From an uncultured bacterium (GTDB taxonomy: Bacteria > Bacillota_I > Bacilli_A > RF39 > UBA660), in NCBI GenBank assembly GCA_949286645.1, contig CASEDN010000078.1:1-14726 (forward strand): DNA of 14,726 bases, given 5' to 3'. The translations under genes were made by a program, and so were the position numbers. Numbering within the stretch: the first letter of the stretch is position 1; each line of letters opens with the position of its first letter. Under the pieces are notes generated by a model, which was not told the origin of the DNA, searched no databases, and worked only from the letters and a program-made list of their open reading frames with translations. Shown piece by piece: positions 7,485 through 14,294 of the stretch.

Positions 7485-7850
7485 ATGGCACGTATTAAAG
7501 GTGTAGAGATTCCAAATGACAAGCATATATGTATATCACTTACATATATCTATGGTATTGGTAGAAGTTTAGCAAAGAAAATCTGTAAAAATGCTAAAGT
7601 TGACCCAACTAAGAAAGCAGGAGATTTAACTCAAGATGAGTTAATCGCTCTAAGAGATGAAATCAATAAACATCCAACTGAAGGTGATCTACGTCGTGAA
7701 GTTAGTATGAATATTAAAACTAAAATGGAAATTAATTCATATGAAGGAACACGTCATAAAAGAGGTTTACCTGTAAGAGGTCAAAGAACAAATAGAAACG
7801 CTCGTACTCGTAAGGGTAGAGGTAAAGTAGTAGCTAACAAGAAAAAGTAG
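7485..7850 (+). CDS. rpsM: 30S ribosomal protein S13
   Basis: A 121-residue S13 of the small-subunit head, which contacts P-site tRNA and forms intersubunit bridges with L5. It has MARIKGVEIPNDK, the GIGRSLA turn at 24-30, the LRREV segment at about 69-73, and the C-terminal GTRHKRGLPVRGQRTNRNAR (88-107) with a basic tail. AAGGAGGAG at 7471-7479 precedes ATG 7485. Confidence 0.97.
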   Translation: MARIKGVEIPNDKHICISLTYIYGIGRSLAKKICKNAKVDPTKKAGDLTQDELIALRDEINKHPTEGDLRREVSMNIKTKMEINSYEGTRHKRGLPVRGQRTNRNARTRKGRGKVVANKKK

Positions 7851-7863
7851 TTAGGAGGTTATT

Positions 7864-8247
7864 ATGGCTTATAAAACAAGAAAAAGAAAAGTTAAAAAGA
7901 ATGTACCTGAAGGTGTAGTACATATTGGTGCAACTTTTAATAATACAATTATTACTATTACTGATAAAGAAGGTAACACTGTAAGTTGGGCATCAGCTGG
8001 TGCACTAGGATTTAAAGGAAGTAAGAAATCAACACCATTCGCAGCAGGTATGGCAGCAGAACAAGCAGGAAAAGCTGCATATGATATGGGAATGCGTAAA
8101 GTAGAAGTATTTGTTAAAGGATTAGGACCAGGAAGAGAAACAGCAATTAGATCACTTCAAACAGCAGGTCTTGAAGTAACAGGAATTACTGATGTTACAC
8201 CAATTCCACATAATGGATGCCGTCCACCAAAGCGTCCTCGTGGATAA
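7864..8247 (+). CDS. rpsK: 30S ribosomal protein S11
   Basis: A 127-residue S11 of the small-subunit platform. HIGATFNNTIITITDKEGN, WASAGALGFKGSKKSTPFAA, VKGLGPGRETAIRSL and the C-terminal PIPHNGCRPPKRPRG are all close to consensus. TTAGGAGG at 7851-7858 precedes ATG 7864. Two TAA stops stand in tandem (8245-8250). rpoA follows after 19 bases. Confidence 0.98.
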   Translation: MAYKTRKRKVKKNVPEGVVHIGATFNNTIITITDKEGNTVSWASAGALGFKGSKKSTPFAAGMAAEQAGKAAYDMGMRKVEVFVKGLGPGRETAIRSLQTAGLEVTGITDVTPIPHNGCRPPKRPRG

Positions 8248-8266
8248 TAAAAGGGAGGTTAATAAA

Positions 8267-9217
8267 TTGATAGAATTTGAAAAACCAGTTTATAAAATTA
8301 CTGATTATGTAGAAAATAATTTCTATGGAAAATTTGAACTAGAACCATTAGAAAGAGGTTTTGGTACAACTTTAGGAAATGCTTTAAGAAGAGTAATGTT
8401 ATCATCATTACCAGGTAGTGCAATTAGTGCTGTTAAAATTGATGGTGTATTACATGAATTCCAAACAATGGATGGAGTTATAGAAGATGTAACTACAATT
8501 ATCCTTAACTTAAAAGGAGTAGTTGTTAAGAATCATACAGAAGATACTAAAATAATTACTCTTAAAAAAGAAGGAGAAGGAGTAGTAACAGCTGCTGATA
8601 TTGAAGCAGATAGTGATATTGAAATAATCAATAAAGATCATGTTATCGCTACTCTTGCTAAAGGTGGATCAATAAATATGACTATGATTGTTACTAATGG
8701 TCGTGGTTATGTTAAGAGTGAAGACTCTAATCTTAGAGAAGATGATAAGAAAAATGGTTTCATCGCTATGGATGCAATCTATTCTCCAATTGAAAGAGTT
8801 TCATATGAAGTAGAAAGTGCTAGAGTTGGACAAGATGAAAGTTACGATAAATTAGTAATGGAAGTATGGACTAATGGTTCTATTAAACCAGAAGAGTCTA
8901 TCGCTTTAGCAGCTAAAATCTTAATTGAACACTTTAAACTAGTTACAGAATTAAGTGATATCTCTAATGTAAGTGGTATGATGATAGAGAAAACTGAAGA
9001 TCCTAAGACTAAAGCACTAGAAACATCTATTGAAGATTTAGACTTCTCAGTAAGAGCATATAACTGCTTAAAAAGAGCAGGTGTTCATACCTTACAAGAC
9101 TTAGTTAATAAGAGTGAAAACGATATGATGAAAATCCGTAACTTAGGAAAGAAATCATTAAAAGAAGTATTAGATAAAATTAAAGAATTAGGGCTTGACC
9201 TAAGAGAAGATGATTAA
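8267..9217 (+). CDS. rpoA: DNA-directed RNA polymerase subunit alpha, TTG start
   Basis: A 316-residue RNA polymerase alpha subunit, which dimerises to start polymerase assembly and contacts promoter UP elements and activators. The N-terminal domain has FELEPLERGFGTTLGNALRRVML just after the start. The C-terminal domain (about 254-316) has VRAYNCLK, with Arg263 and Asn266 aligning with E. coli R265 and N268, and NLGKKSLKEV. I place the start at TTG 8267, 8 bases after GGGAGG (8253-8258), giving MIEFEKP as in relatives. The frame is open upstream to an ATG at 8192, but that stretch reads rpsK in another frame and has no ribosome binding site. TTG may limit translation of this subunit. Confidence 0.95.
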   Translation: MIEFEKPVYKITDYVENNFYGKFELEPLERGFGTTLGNALRRVMLSSLPGSAISAVKIDGVLHEFQTMDGVIEDVTTIILNLKGVVVKNHTEDTKIITLKKEGEGVVTAADIEADSDIEIINKDHVIATLAKGGSINMTMIVTNGRGYVKSEDSNLREDDKKNGFIAMDAIYSPIERVSYEVESARVGQDESYDKLVMEVWTNGSIKPEESIALAAKILIEHFKLVTELSDISNVSGMMIEKTEDPKTKALETSIEDLDFSVRAYNCLKRAGVHTLQDLVNKSENDMMKIRNLGKKSLKEVLDKIKELGLDLREDD

Positions 9218-9229
9218 GGAGGTAAACTT

Positions 9230-9598
9230 ATGGCATATAGAAAATTAGGCGTTGATAATAAACACAGAAGAAGTATGTTAGCAACTCTTACTAAACAAGT
9301 AATTATGAATGGTAGTATAACAACTACTGAAACAAGAGCTAAAGAAGTTAGAAAAGCTGTTGATAAAATGATTACTTATGGTAAGAAGGGAGATCTTGGT
9401 AGTCGTCGTAGAGCCCTAGCTTTCTTACATAATGATAAAGCTGTTGTAAATAAAATATTTAATGAACTAGCTCCACTTTATGCTAATCGTAATGGTGGAT
9501 ATACACAAATATTCAAACTTGGTGAACGTCGTGGAGATGGAGCATTACTTGCTATCATTAAATTAGTAGATGAAGAGACTAAAGAAGAGGCAAAATAA
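9230..9598 (+). CDS. rplQ: 50S ribosomal protein L17
   Basis: A 122-residue L17 near the peptide-exit tunnel. It starts MAYRKLGVDNKHRRSMLATL. ITTTETRAKEVRKAVDKMITYGKKGDL and GGYTQIFKLGERRGDGALLAII follow, the short Bacillota type. AAGGAGG at 9216-9222 precedes ATG 9230. It is the last gene of the ribosomal block. Its final codons also form one arm of the putative operon terminator. Confidence 0.97.
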   Translation: MAYRKLGVDNKHRRSMLATLTKQVIMNGSITTTETRAKEVRKAVDKMITYGKKGDLGSRRRALAFLHNDKAVVNKIFNELAPLYANRNGGYTQIFKLGERRGDGALLAIIKLVDEETKEEAK

Positions 9599-9611
9599 TG
9601 TCTCTTTTTTG
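9573..9611 (+). terminator. Likely intrinsic terminator of the ribosomal/rpoA-rplQ unit
   Basis: AAGAGAC at 9573-9579 pairs with GTCTCTT at 9600-9606, followed by more T's (six T's in all, 9605-9610). The stem is 7 bp and the loop is 20 bases. The 5' arm lies inside the last rplQ codons and the stop codon is in the loop. The large loop makes it weaker than a textbook terminator, but position and T-run fit. Confidence 0.55.
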
Positions 9612-9639
9612 TTGACTATAAAAGAAAAGATGTTATAAT
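9612..9639 (+). promoter_or_regulatory. Sigma-70/SigA-type promoter with extended -10
   Basis: TTGACT at 9612-9617 and TATAAT at 9634-9639 are separated by 16 bases. TG at 9631-9632 gives a TGn extended -10. It begins right after the T-run of the preceding terminator and should start transcription near 9646, about 20 bases before the ATG at 9666. This is the best promoter match in the window. Confidence 0.85.
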
Positions 9640-9665
9640 AAAGAGTATCTCGAGGAGGAAGTAGT

Positions 9666-10292
9666 ATGAAAGACAAAAATAAAAGTATTAGAAACTTAAC
9701 AATAGGAGCTGTTACAGGAGGCTTAATAGTAGGAGGATTAAATCTTGCCTTAAATGATAGAAAACCATTTATAAGAGAATATATTGAGTCTTATCGGGTA
9801 ACTACAGATACGACAATTTCAACAACAGAAGGTTTGACTAGATTAAAGCAACCGATACAATATTTAACTGCAGATAAAATTAAAAATATAAATCAACTAG
9901 AGGTAAAAAGCTACATCCCATCAAAAGATAATTATGATGTAGAAGTATATGGTTTTTCAAATGATAGTTTAACAGACAAAGAAATTACCACAAAACAAAA
10001 CCAATTTGAAAATGGCAATGCTCTATTATCAATGAGTAACTATGATAATCATGATGAATATCAAGTAGAAGCTAGAGAATTACCAGATAGTTATGAAAAT
10101 ATTTTAGAAGAAATAAATGTTAAAACTATTAATTATGATAGTGTAATAATGGTTAAAGAAAGTAGAAAAACTAATATAAAAGATACAACTTTTTGGATTT
10201 TAATGACAGCAGTAGGGGCTTATATTGGACTTATGTGTGGTAATGCAGTAGATGTAGTATTTTCTAAAAAATTAAAGAAGAAAACAAAATAA
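9666..10292 (+). CDS. Hypothetical protein with a membrane segment at each end
   Basis: A 208-residue protein I do not recognise. A positive N-terminus (MKDKNKSIRN) leads into a glycine-rich hydrophobic segment at about 11-29, with small residues spaced like a glycine zipper (Gly14, 18/19, 23/24). Residues 30-172 are polar, rich in Asn, Asp, Thr and Tyr. A second hydrophobic segment lies at about 174-198, followed by the basic end KKLKKKTK. The positive-inside rule puts both ends in the cytoplasm and the middle outside. That layout resembles chain-length regulator/Wzz-type proteins, but I see no Wzz proline motif and do not claim it. A strong ribosome binding site (GAGGAGG, 9652-9658) and promoter suggest real, separate expression. 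Arginine is nearly always AGA, unlike the ribosomal genes with many CGT. Confidence 0.8.
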   Translation: MKDKNKSIRNLTIGAVTGGLIVGGLNLALNDRKPFIREYIESYRVTTDTTISTTEGLTRLKQPIQYLTADKIKNINQLEVKSYIPSKDNYDVEVYGFSNDSLTDKEITTKQNQFENGNALLSMSNYDNHDEYQVEARELPDSYENILEEINVKTINYDSVIMVKESRKTNIKDTTFWILMTAVGAYIGLMCGNAVDVVFSKKLKKKTK

Positions 10293-10318
10293 TGTCATTA
10301 TTTGCCTATAATTTCCAC

Positions 10319-10347
10319 TTGCTCATCTCCTCATTCTGTACTACAAT
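10319..10347 (+). promoter_or_regulatory. Possible promoter for the 287-residue protein gene
   Basis: TTGCTC at 10319-10324 and TACAAT at 10342-10347 with a 17-base spacer. A start near 10354 would leave a very short leader holding only GGAGAAG before ATG 10368. No terminator is visible in 10293-10318, so the gene could also be read through from the preceding promoter. Confidence 0.5.
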
Positions 10348-10367
10348 GATTAAAATGGAGAAGAGCT

Positions 10368-11231
10368 ATGGAAAACAATATAAAAATGACAATTTTAAAT
10401 GAAGCAAAAGAAAGTATTGAAAACGGATATACAAATAAAACAGAATTATTACTTAAAGGATATCTTGATTTTAATAAAGACGCTGAAGTCGCCGCATTAC
10501 TTGCAAACATTTACACCCAAAGAGGAGAAGTAAAGGAAGCACTAGAGATATTAAAAAGCCAAGATTCTAATTATTTTTGTGTTTATAAAAGTCTAAGTGA
10601 AGTCTATATTAAATTAGAAAAATATGACAAACTATACAATTTATGGAAGAAAAATATAAATAGAAACTTTCAAGATTTAAAGAGAGAAAAAGATTTAAAA
10701 AAAGCAGAACAATATTTAAAAAGAGTACAAGTATTTCTAAAATTATTTGTAAATAAAAGAATAGAGACCCCTAAAGAATTAGACTATAAGGAACAACAGT
10801 ATGTGAAATATGATTATAAAAAAGCTTTAGAGCATATTACTTTAAGACATACTAGTAAAAATAATATACCTAATAAAGATACTGGAACAATCTTTTATAA
10901 TAAATATGATTTAGAAGAATTATTTCTTGCCATATCAAGAAATATTGAGTTTGAAAAAAGAGAAATAAAATTGAATTGGGATTTTTCTGACACATATATC
11001 TTTAGATTTGCTAATATAGGAATTAGTGACTATGATGGTAGAAAATTAAATTATATACGCGCTGCAACTATTCCTAATACTAATAAAATAATTACTATGT
11101 TTCCTACCTATAATAAAAAGAGCTCAACTATATGTTCACTTCAAAAAGAAGATATGCTTTCAATATGTAATTCTATTGTTCACACAGATAGAACTTATAG
11201 AGTTAAAACATATAGTATTAACAAAAAGTAG
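10368..11231 (+). CDS. TPR-like helical protein with unassigned C-terminal domain
   Basis: A 287-residue protein, probably cytosolic since no signal or membrane segment is seen. Residues about 1-98 read as paired amphipathic helices of TPR type (LLKGYLDFNKDAEVAALLANIYTQ, then GEVKEALEILKS, then VYKSLSEVYIKLEKYDKL). A very basic stretch spans about 100-135. The C-terminal half (about 150-285) has HITLRH at 156-161, an aromatic-rich strand-like centre (WDFSDTYIFRF) and KIITMFPTY at 240-248. The H..RH plus late T-x-F/Y arrangement recalls RNase A-like and BECR-type RNase toxin domains, but this is pattern memory only. No immunity or antitoxin gene follows. Arginine is almost always AGA and the gene looks more AT-rich than the ribosomal block. 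Ribosome binding site GGAGAAG at 10357-10363. Confidence 0.75.
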   Translation: MENNIKMTILNEAKESIENGYTNKTELLLKGYLDFNKDAEVAALLANIYTQRGEVKEALEILKSQDSNYFCVYKSLSEVYIKLEKYDKLYNLWKKNINRNFQDLKREKDLKKAEQYLKRVQVFLKLFVNKRIETPKELDYKEQQYVKYDYKKALEHITLRHTSKNNIPNKDTGTIFYNKYDLEELFLAISRNIEFEKREIKLNWDFSDTYIFRFANIGISDYDGRKLNYIRAATIPNTNKIITMFPTYNKKSSTICSLQKEDMLSICNSIVHTDRTYRVKTYSINKK

Positions 11232-11260
11232 TTGCATTACATCACAATATTTCGTATAAT
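11232..11260 (+). promoter_or_regulatory. Promoter of the T-box-leuS unit
   Basis: TTGCAT at 11232-11237 and TATAAT at 11255-11260 with an ideal 17-base spacer. The -35 begins immediately after the stop codon of the preceding gene. Transcription should begin near 11267, a few bases before the 5' arm of T-box stem I. Confidence 0.8.
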
Positions 11261-11266
11261 AATACT

Positions 11267-11471
11267 AGATTTTAAATGTGGTTGTAGTAGTAAAAAAGAC
11301 ATATTTTAATAGAGAGTTTGTGGTTGGTGGAAACAAACATAATAGCTTTTTGAACTTGATAACCTTAAACATTTACGGATAAGTCCGATATAACTTTAAA
11401 GTGCATAGATTTCTATGAAGCAAGATGGTACCACGGGTTTAACTCGTTCTTGTTAATAGGAATCTATTTTT
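11267..11471 (+). promoter_or_regulatory. T-box riboswitch leader, leucine specific
   Basis: A T-box leader that senses uncharged tRNA-Leu. The stem I base pairs TAAATGT-GGTT (11273-11283) with AACC (11361-11364) and ACATTTA (11369-11375). AGAGAG at 11311-11316 and GGTGGAA at 11326-11332 are the AG bulge and distal-loop motifs, closed by GTTTGT/ACAAAC (11316-11321, 11333-11338). The specifier follows GAA as CTT at 11355-11357; shifting one base gives TTG, also Leu. CGGA-TAAG-TCCG (11376-11387) is a small hairpin. The T-box AAGATGGTACCACGG (11422-11436) forms an antiterminator: CAAGA/TCTTG (11421-11425, 11448-11452) and ACGGGT/ACTCGT (11433-11438, 11442-11447) around a 7-base bulge TGGTACC. 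The TGGT pairs with an NCCA end whose discriminator is A, as in tRNA-Leu. The downstream leuS confirms the reading. Confidence 0.93.
11405..11471 (+). terminator. T-box leader terminator with arms flanking the antiterminator
   Basis: The segment at 11405-11416 (ATAGATTTCTAT) pairs over 12 positions, one a G-T wobble, with 11456-11467 (ATAGGAATCTAT), followed by T's to 11471. The 39 bases between the arms contain the whole T-box antiterminator. The 5' arm can also fold on itself as ATAG-ATTT-CTAT, a likely stem III. The first gene starts 16 bases later. Confidence 0.7.
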
Positions 11472-11486
11472 GTTAGGAGGATTATT

Positions 11487-11843
11487 ATGTTAGATGAGTT
11501 AATATTATTTATTATGACTTTCTTACTAGTTTTTATAATTTATGAATTATTTTTAGTAAGAAAATCTAAAAAAGATAAAAGAAGAAAGAAACCAGTTGAG
11601 GTTAATTACCTGATAGGTAAATATAATCTTGATTTAGATAAACTAAATTATAAGAGACTACTCAATATAATTAGTGCCGTCAGTGCTTTTGATATCTCAT
11701 TAGTAGTAACAATAGTCTCATTATTAGATAGTTTTTATTTACAGTTATTAATAGGCTTTGTCTTAATAATGCTATTAATACTTGTAAGTTATGATATAGT
11801 AGGAAGAATATACATGAAGAAAGGATGTTGTAAGAATGATTAA
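11487..11843 (+). CDS. Small three-segment membrane protein co-transcribed with leuS
   Basis: A 118-residue protein with hydrophobic segments at about 5-24, 58-80 and 84-104. A strongly basic loop after the first (RKSKKDKRRKKP, 25-36) and the end KKGCCKND suggest an outside N-terminus and inside C-terminus. Between lies a polar block with LIGKYNLDLDKLNYKRLLN that looks like a conserved motif. I recall similar small proteins in Bacillota genomes but know no function. A strong ribosome binding site (AGGAGG, 11475-11480) lies just after the T-box terminator, and the reading frame overlaps leuS by 8 bases. Expression should therefore rise on leucine starvation together with leuS. A transport or membrane role tied to leucine is a guess. 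Confidence 0.85.
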   Translation: MLDELILFIMTFLLVFIIYELFLVRKSKKDKRRKKPVEVNYLIGKYNLDLDKLNYKRLLNIISAVSAFDISLVVTIVSLLDSFYLQLLIGFVLIMLLILVSYDIVGRIYMKKGCCKND

Positions 11844-14229
11844 TTTTAATGAAATAGAAGAAAAATGGGAGAAGAAGTGGAAAGAAGATAAACTTTATAA
11901 GTTTAATCCTGAAAGCAAAAAAGAAAAACTATATTGTTTAGAAATGTTCAGTTATCCAAGTGGTGCTAAATTACATATGGGTCATTGGTATAATTATGGT
12001 GTTACCGATACATGGGCAAGATTTAAAAAAATGGATGGTTATAATGTATTCCATCCAATGGGATTCGATGCTTTTGGATTACCAGCTGAAAACTATGCTA
12101 TAAAAACAGGGATACATCCTGCTATTAGTACTGACAAAAATATTGAAACCATGGAAAAACAATTAAGTAGAATAGGTGGCTCATGGGATTGGGATTATGA
12201 AATAAAAACTTGTAAAGAAGATTATTATAAATGGACACAGTGGATGTTTTTAAAACTATATGAAAAAGGACTTGCATATAAAAAAGAAGCTCCTGTTAAT
12301 TTCTGTCCATCATGTAATACCGTTTTAGCTAATGAACAAGTAATATCAGGAAACTGTGAAAGATGTGGTAGCACAGTTATTAGAAAAAATATGAGTCAAT
12401 GGTTCTTTAAAATTACTGATTATGCTGAAGAACTATTAAATGATTTAGATAAATTAGACTGGCCTGATAGAACTAAAAATCTTCAATGCAATTGGATAGG
12501 TAAAAGTGTAGGTGCTTATGTTGACTTTAAAGTAGATGGTACTGATGAAAAATTTACAGTATTTACAACTAGATGTGACACTTTATTTGGAGCAACTTAT
12601 TGTGTTTTAGCGCCTGAATTACCATTAGTTGACAAAATAACTACTTCTCTTCAAAAAGAAGAAGTTAATAAATATAAAGAACAAGCTAGTAAACAAAGTG
12701 ATATTGAAAGAACAAGTACTACTAAAGAAAAGACAGGTGTCTTTACAGGGGCATATGCTATTAATCCTGTAAATAATAAAAAAATACCTATTTGGATTAG
12801 TGATTATGTTTTAGCAACATATGGAACAGGTGCAATTATGGCAGTACCAGCCCATGATGAAAGAGATTATGAATTTGCTAAAAAATTTAATTTAGAGATA
12901 ATACCAGTTTTAGAAGGAGGGGACTTATCTAAAGAAGCTTTTGTTGGTGATGGACTTCACATTAATTCAGACTTTTTAAATGGTTTGAATAAAGAAGATG
13001 CTCTAAATAAAATGAATGCTTATCTAGAAGAGAAAGGCTTCGGAAAGAAAACTACAACATATAAATTAAGAGACTGGTTAGTATCTCGTCAAAGATATTG
13101 GGGGGCTCCTATTCCTATTATTTACTGTGAAGACTGTGGAATAGTACCAGTTCCAGAAAAGGATTTACCAGTAAAATTACCAATGGATGTAGAATTTGCT
13201 CCAGATGGGGAAAGTCCTTTAAAAAAATGTGACTCTTTTATGAATTGTACATGTCCTAAATGTGGTAAGAAAGCTAAAAGAGAAGCAGATACCCTAGATA
13301 CCTTTGTATGCTCTAGTTGGTATTATTTAAGATATCCTGATGCCCACAATGATAAAGAGCCATTTAATAAAGATTTAATAAATAAAATACTACCCGTTGA
13401 TAAATATGTAGGTGGTATAGAACATGCTTGTATGCACTTACTATATGCAAGATTCTTTACTAAAGCTTTAAGAGATATGGAATATCTAAACTTTGATGAA
13501 CCATTCTTATCTTTAGTTCATCAAGGTACTATATTAGGTCCAGATGGTGAGAAAATGTCTAAATCCAAAGGAAATACAGTAGCACCTGATCCATTAGTAG
13601 AAAAATATGGTGCAGATGTATTAAGAGGCTATTTAATGTTTGGCTTTAATTATATAGATGGTGGTCCTTGGACTGATGATGGCATAGTTTCTATTAACAA
13701 GTTTTATCATAAAATTGAACGTTTAACTAATGCTATAAAAGAAAGTGATGAAAGAATAACTGAAATTGATAAAGTATTACATAATTCTTTAAAATCAATA
13801 AGAGAGGACGTAGAAAAATTTCAATTTAATACATCTATGGCTAGAATAATGGAATACACTAACATTTTATCAAAGTATGAACAAAGTGGTATTCCTAGAT
13901 ATTATATAGAAAAATTACTTCTTATACTTGCACCATTTGCACCACATATAGCAGAAGAATTATGGCAAAGTATTGGTAATAAATATTCTATTCATAATGA
14001 GTCTTATCCAATGTATGAAGAAAAGTACTTAATAGAAGAAGAGAAAAAAATAGCAGTACAAGTAAATGGTAAAGTACGTGCTACTATAACAATAAATGTT
14101 AATGATAGTGAAGAAGTAGTTAAAGAAAAAGCTTTAGATCAAGAAAATGTAAAGAGATTTACTGAAGGTAAAGAAATAGTTAAGATTATTGTTATCAAAG
14201 GTAAAATAGTAAATATAGTTGTAAAATAG
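11836..14229 (+). CDS. leuS: Leucyl-tRNA synthetase
   Basis: A 797-residue class I leucyl-tRNA synthetase, which charges tRNA-Leu in the cytosol; the length is normal for Gram-positives. The nucleotide-binding HMGH is at 47-50 and KMSKS at 573-577. The CP1 editing domain has the threonine-rich TTRCDT (244-249) and AVPAHDERDYEF, whose Asp344 aligns with the conserved editing aspartate. Zinc-knuckle cysteines are at 157/160 and 174/177, with a second group at 431/434 and 471/473/476. The tRNA-binding anticodon domain includes LAPFAPHIAEELW (698-710), and the end has VQVNGKVRATI and a VIKGKIVNIVVK tail. ATG 11836 lies inside the preceding gene; GGATGTTGTAAG before it is a weak ribosome binding site, so translation is probably coupled. 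Confidence 0.98.
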   Translation: MINFNEIEEKWEKKWKEDKLYKFNPESKKEKLYCLEMFSYPSGAKLHMGHWYNYGVTDTWARFKKMDGYNVFHPMGFDAFGLPAENYAIKTGIHPAISTDKNIETMEKQLSRIGGSWDWDYEIKTCKEDYYKWTQWMFLKLYEKGLAYKKEAPVNFCPSCNTVLANEQVISGNCERCGSTVIRKNMSQWFFKITDYAEELLNDLDKLDWPDRTKNLQCNWIGKSVGAYVDFKVDGTDEKFTVFTTRCDTLFGATYCVLAPELPLVDKITTSLQKEEVNKYKEQASKQSDIERTSTTKEKTGVFTGAYAINPVNNKKIPIWISDYVLATYGTGAIMAVPAHDERDYEFAKKFNLEIIPVLEGGDLSKEAFVGDGLHINSDFLNGLNKEDALNKMNAYLEEKGFGKKTTTYKLRDWLVSRQRYWGAPIPIIYCEDCGIVPVPEKDLPVKLPMDVEFAPDGESPLKKCDSFMNCTCPKCGKKAKREADTLDTFVCSSWYYLRYPDAHNDKEPFNKDLINKILPVDKYVGGIEHACMHLLYARFFTKALRDMEYLNFDEPFLSLVHQGTILGPDGEKMSKSKGNTVAPDPLVEKYGADVLRGYLMFGFNYIDGGPWTDDGIVSINKFYHKIERLTNAIKESDERITEIDKVLHNSLKSIREDVEKFQFNTSMARIMEYTNILSKYEQSGIPRYYIEKLLLILAPFAPHIAEELWQSIGNKYSIHNESYPMYEEKYLIEEEKKIAVQVNGKVRATITINVNDSEEVVKEKALDQENVKRFTEGKEIVKIIVIKGKIVNIVVK

Positions 14230-14237
14230 TTTTAAAC

Positions 14238-14275
14238 AAGCAAAGTGGAAAAAGATAATTCTCTTTGCTTTTTTT
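14238..14275 (+). terminator. Intrinsic terminator after leuS
   Basis: AAGCAAAG (14238-14245) pairs with CTTTGCTT (14263-14270), loop 17 bases, followed by five more T's to 14275. An alternative pairing exists: GTGGAAAAA (14245-14253) with TTTTTCCAC (14271-14279), which uses the T-run and would compete with the terminator. Confidence 0.8.
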
Positions 14276-14294
14276 CCACAATTTTTGTGGATAA
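14272..14294. promoter_or_regulatory. Inverted pair of DnaA-box-like sites / hairpin
   Basis: TTTTCCACA (14272-14280, + strand, one mismatch) faces TGTGGATAA (14286-14294), the exact complement of the DnaA consensus TTATCCACA. A third weaker match, AGTGGAAAA, lies at 14244-14252 on the - strand. As RNA, TCCACAA and TTGTGGA (14275-14281, 14285-14291) form a 7-bp hairpin with a 3-base loop. No T-run follows, so this is not a terminator by itself. Confidence 0.55.

Noticed and set aside
7329..7526. Minus-strand frame over rpmJ
   Set aside because: Antisense to L36 and the S13 start; the real short gene is on the + strand at 7356-7469.
8192..8266. Upstream extension of rpoA from an ATG inside rpsK
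   Set aside because: The 25 extra residues do not resemble alpha and lack a ribosome binding site; TTG 8267 restores the family N-terminus.
11393..11402. ACTTTAAAGT palindrome in the T-box leader as a protein operator
   Set aside because: It falls between stem I and the antiterminator inside a well-supported riboswitch, and is short and AT-rich enough to be chance.
9599..11486. Mobile element or integration scar around the accessory genes
   Set aside because: No transposase or integrase, no direct or terminal inverted repeats and no tRNA remnant could be found.
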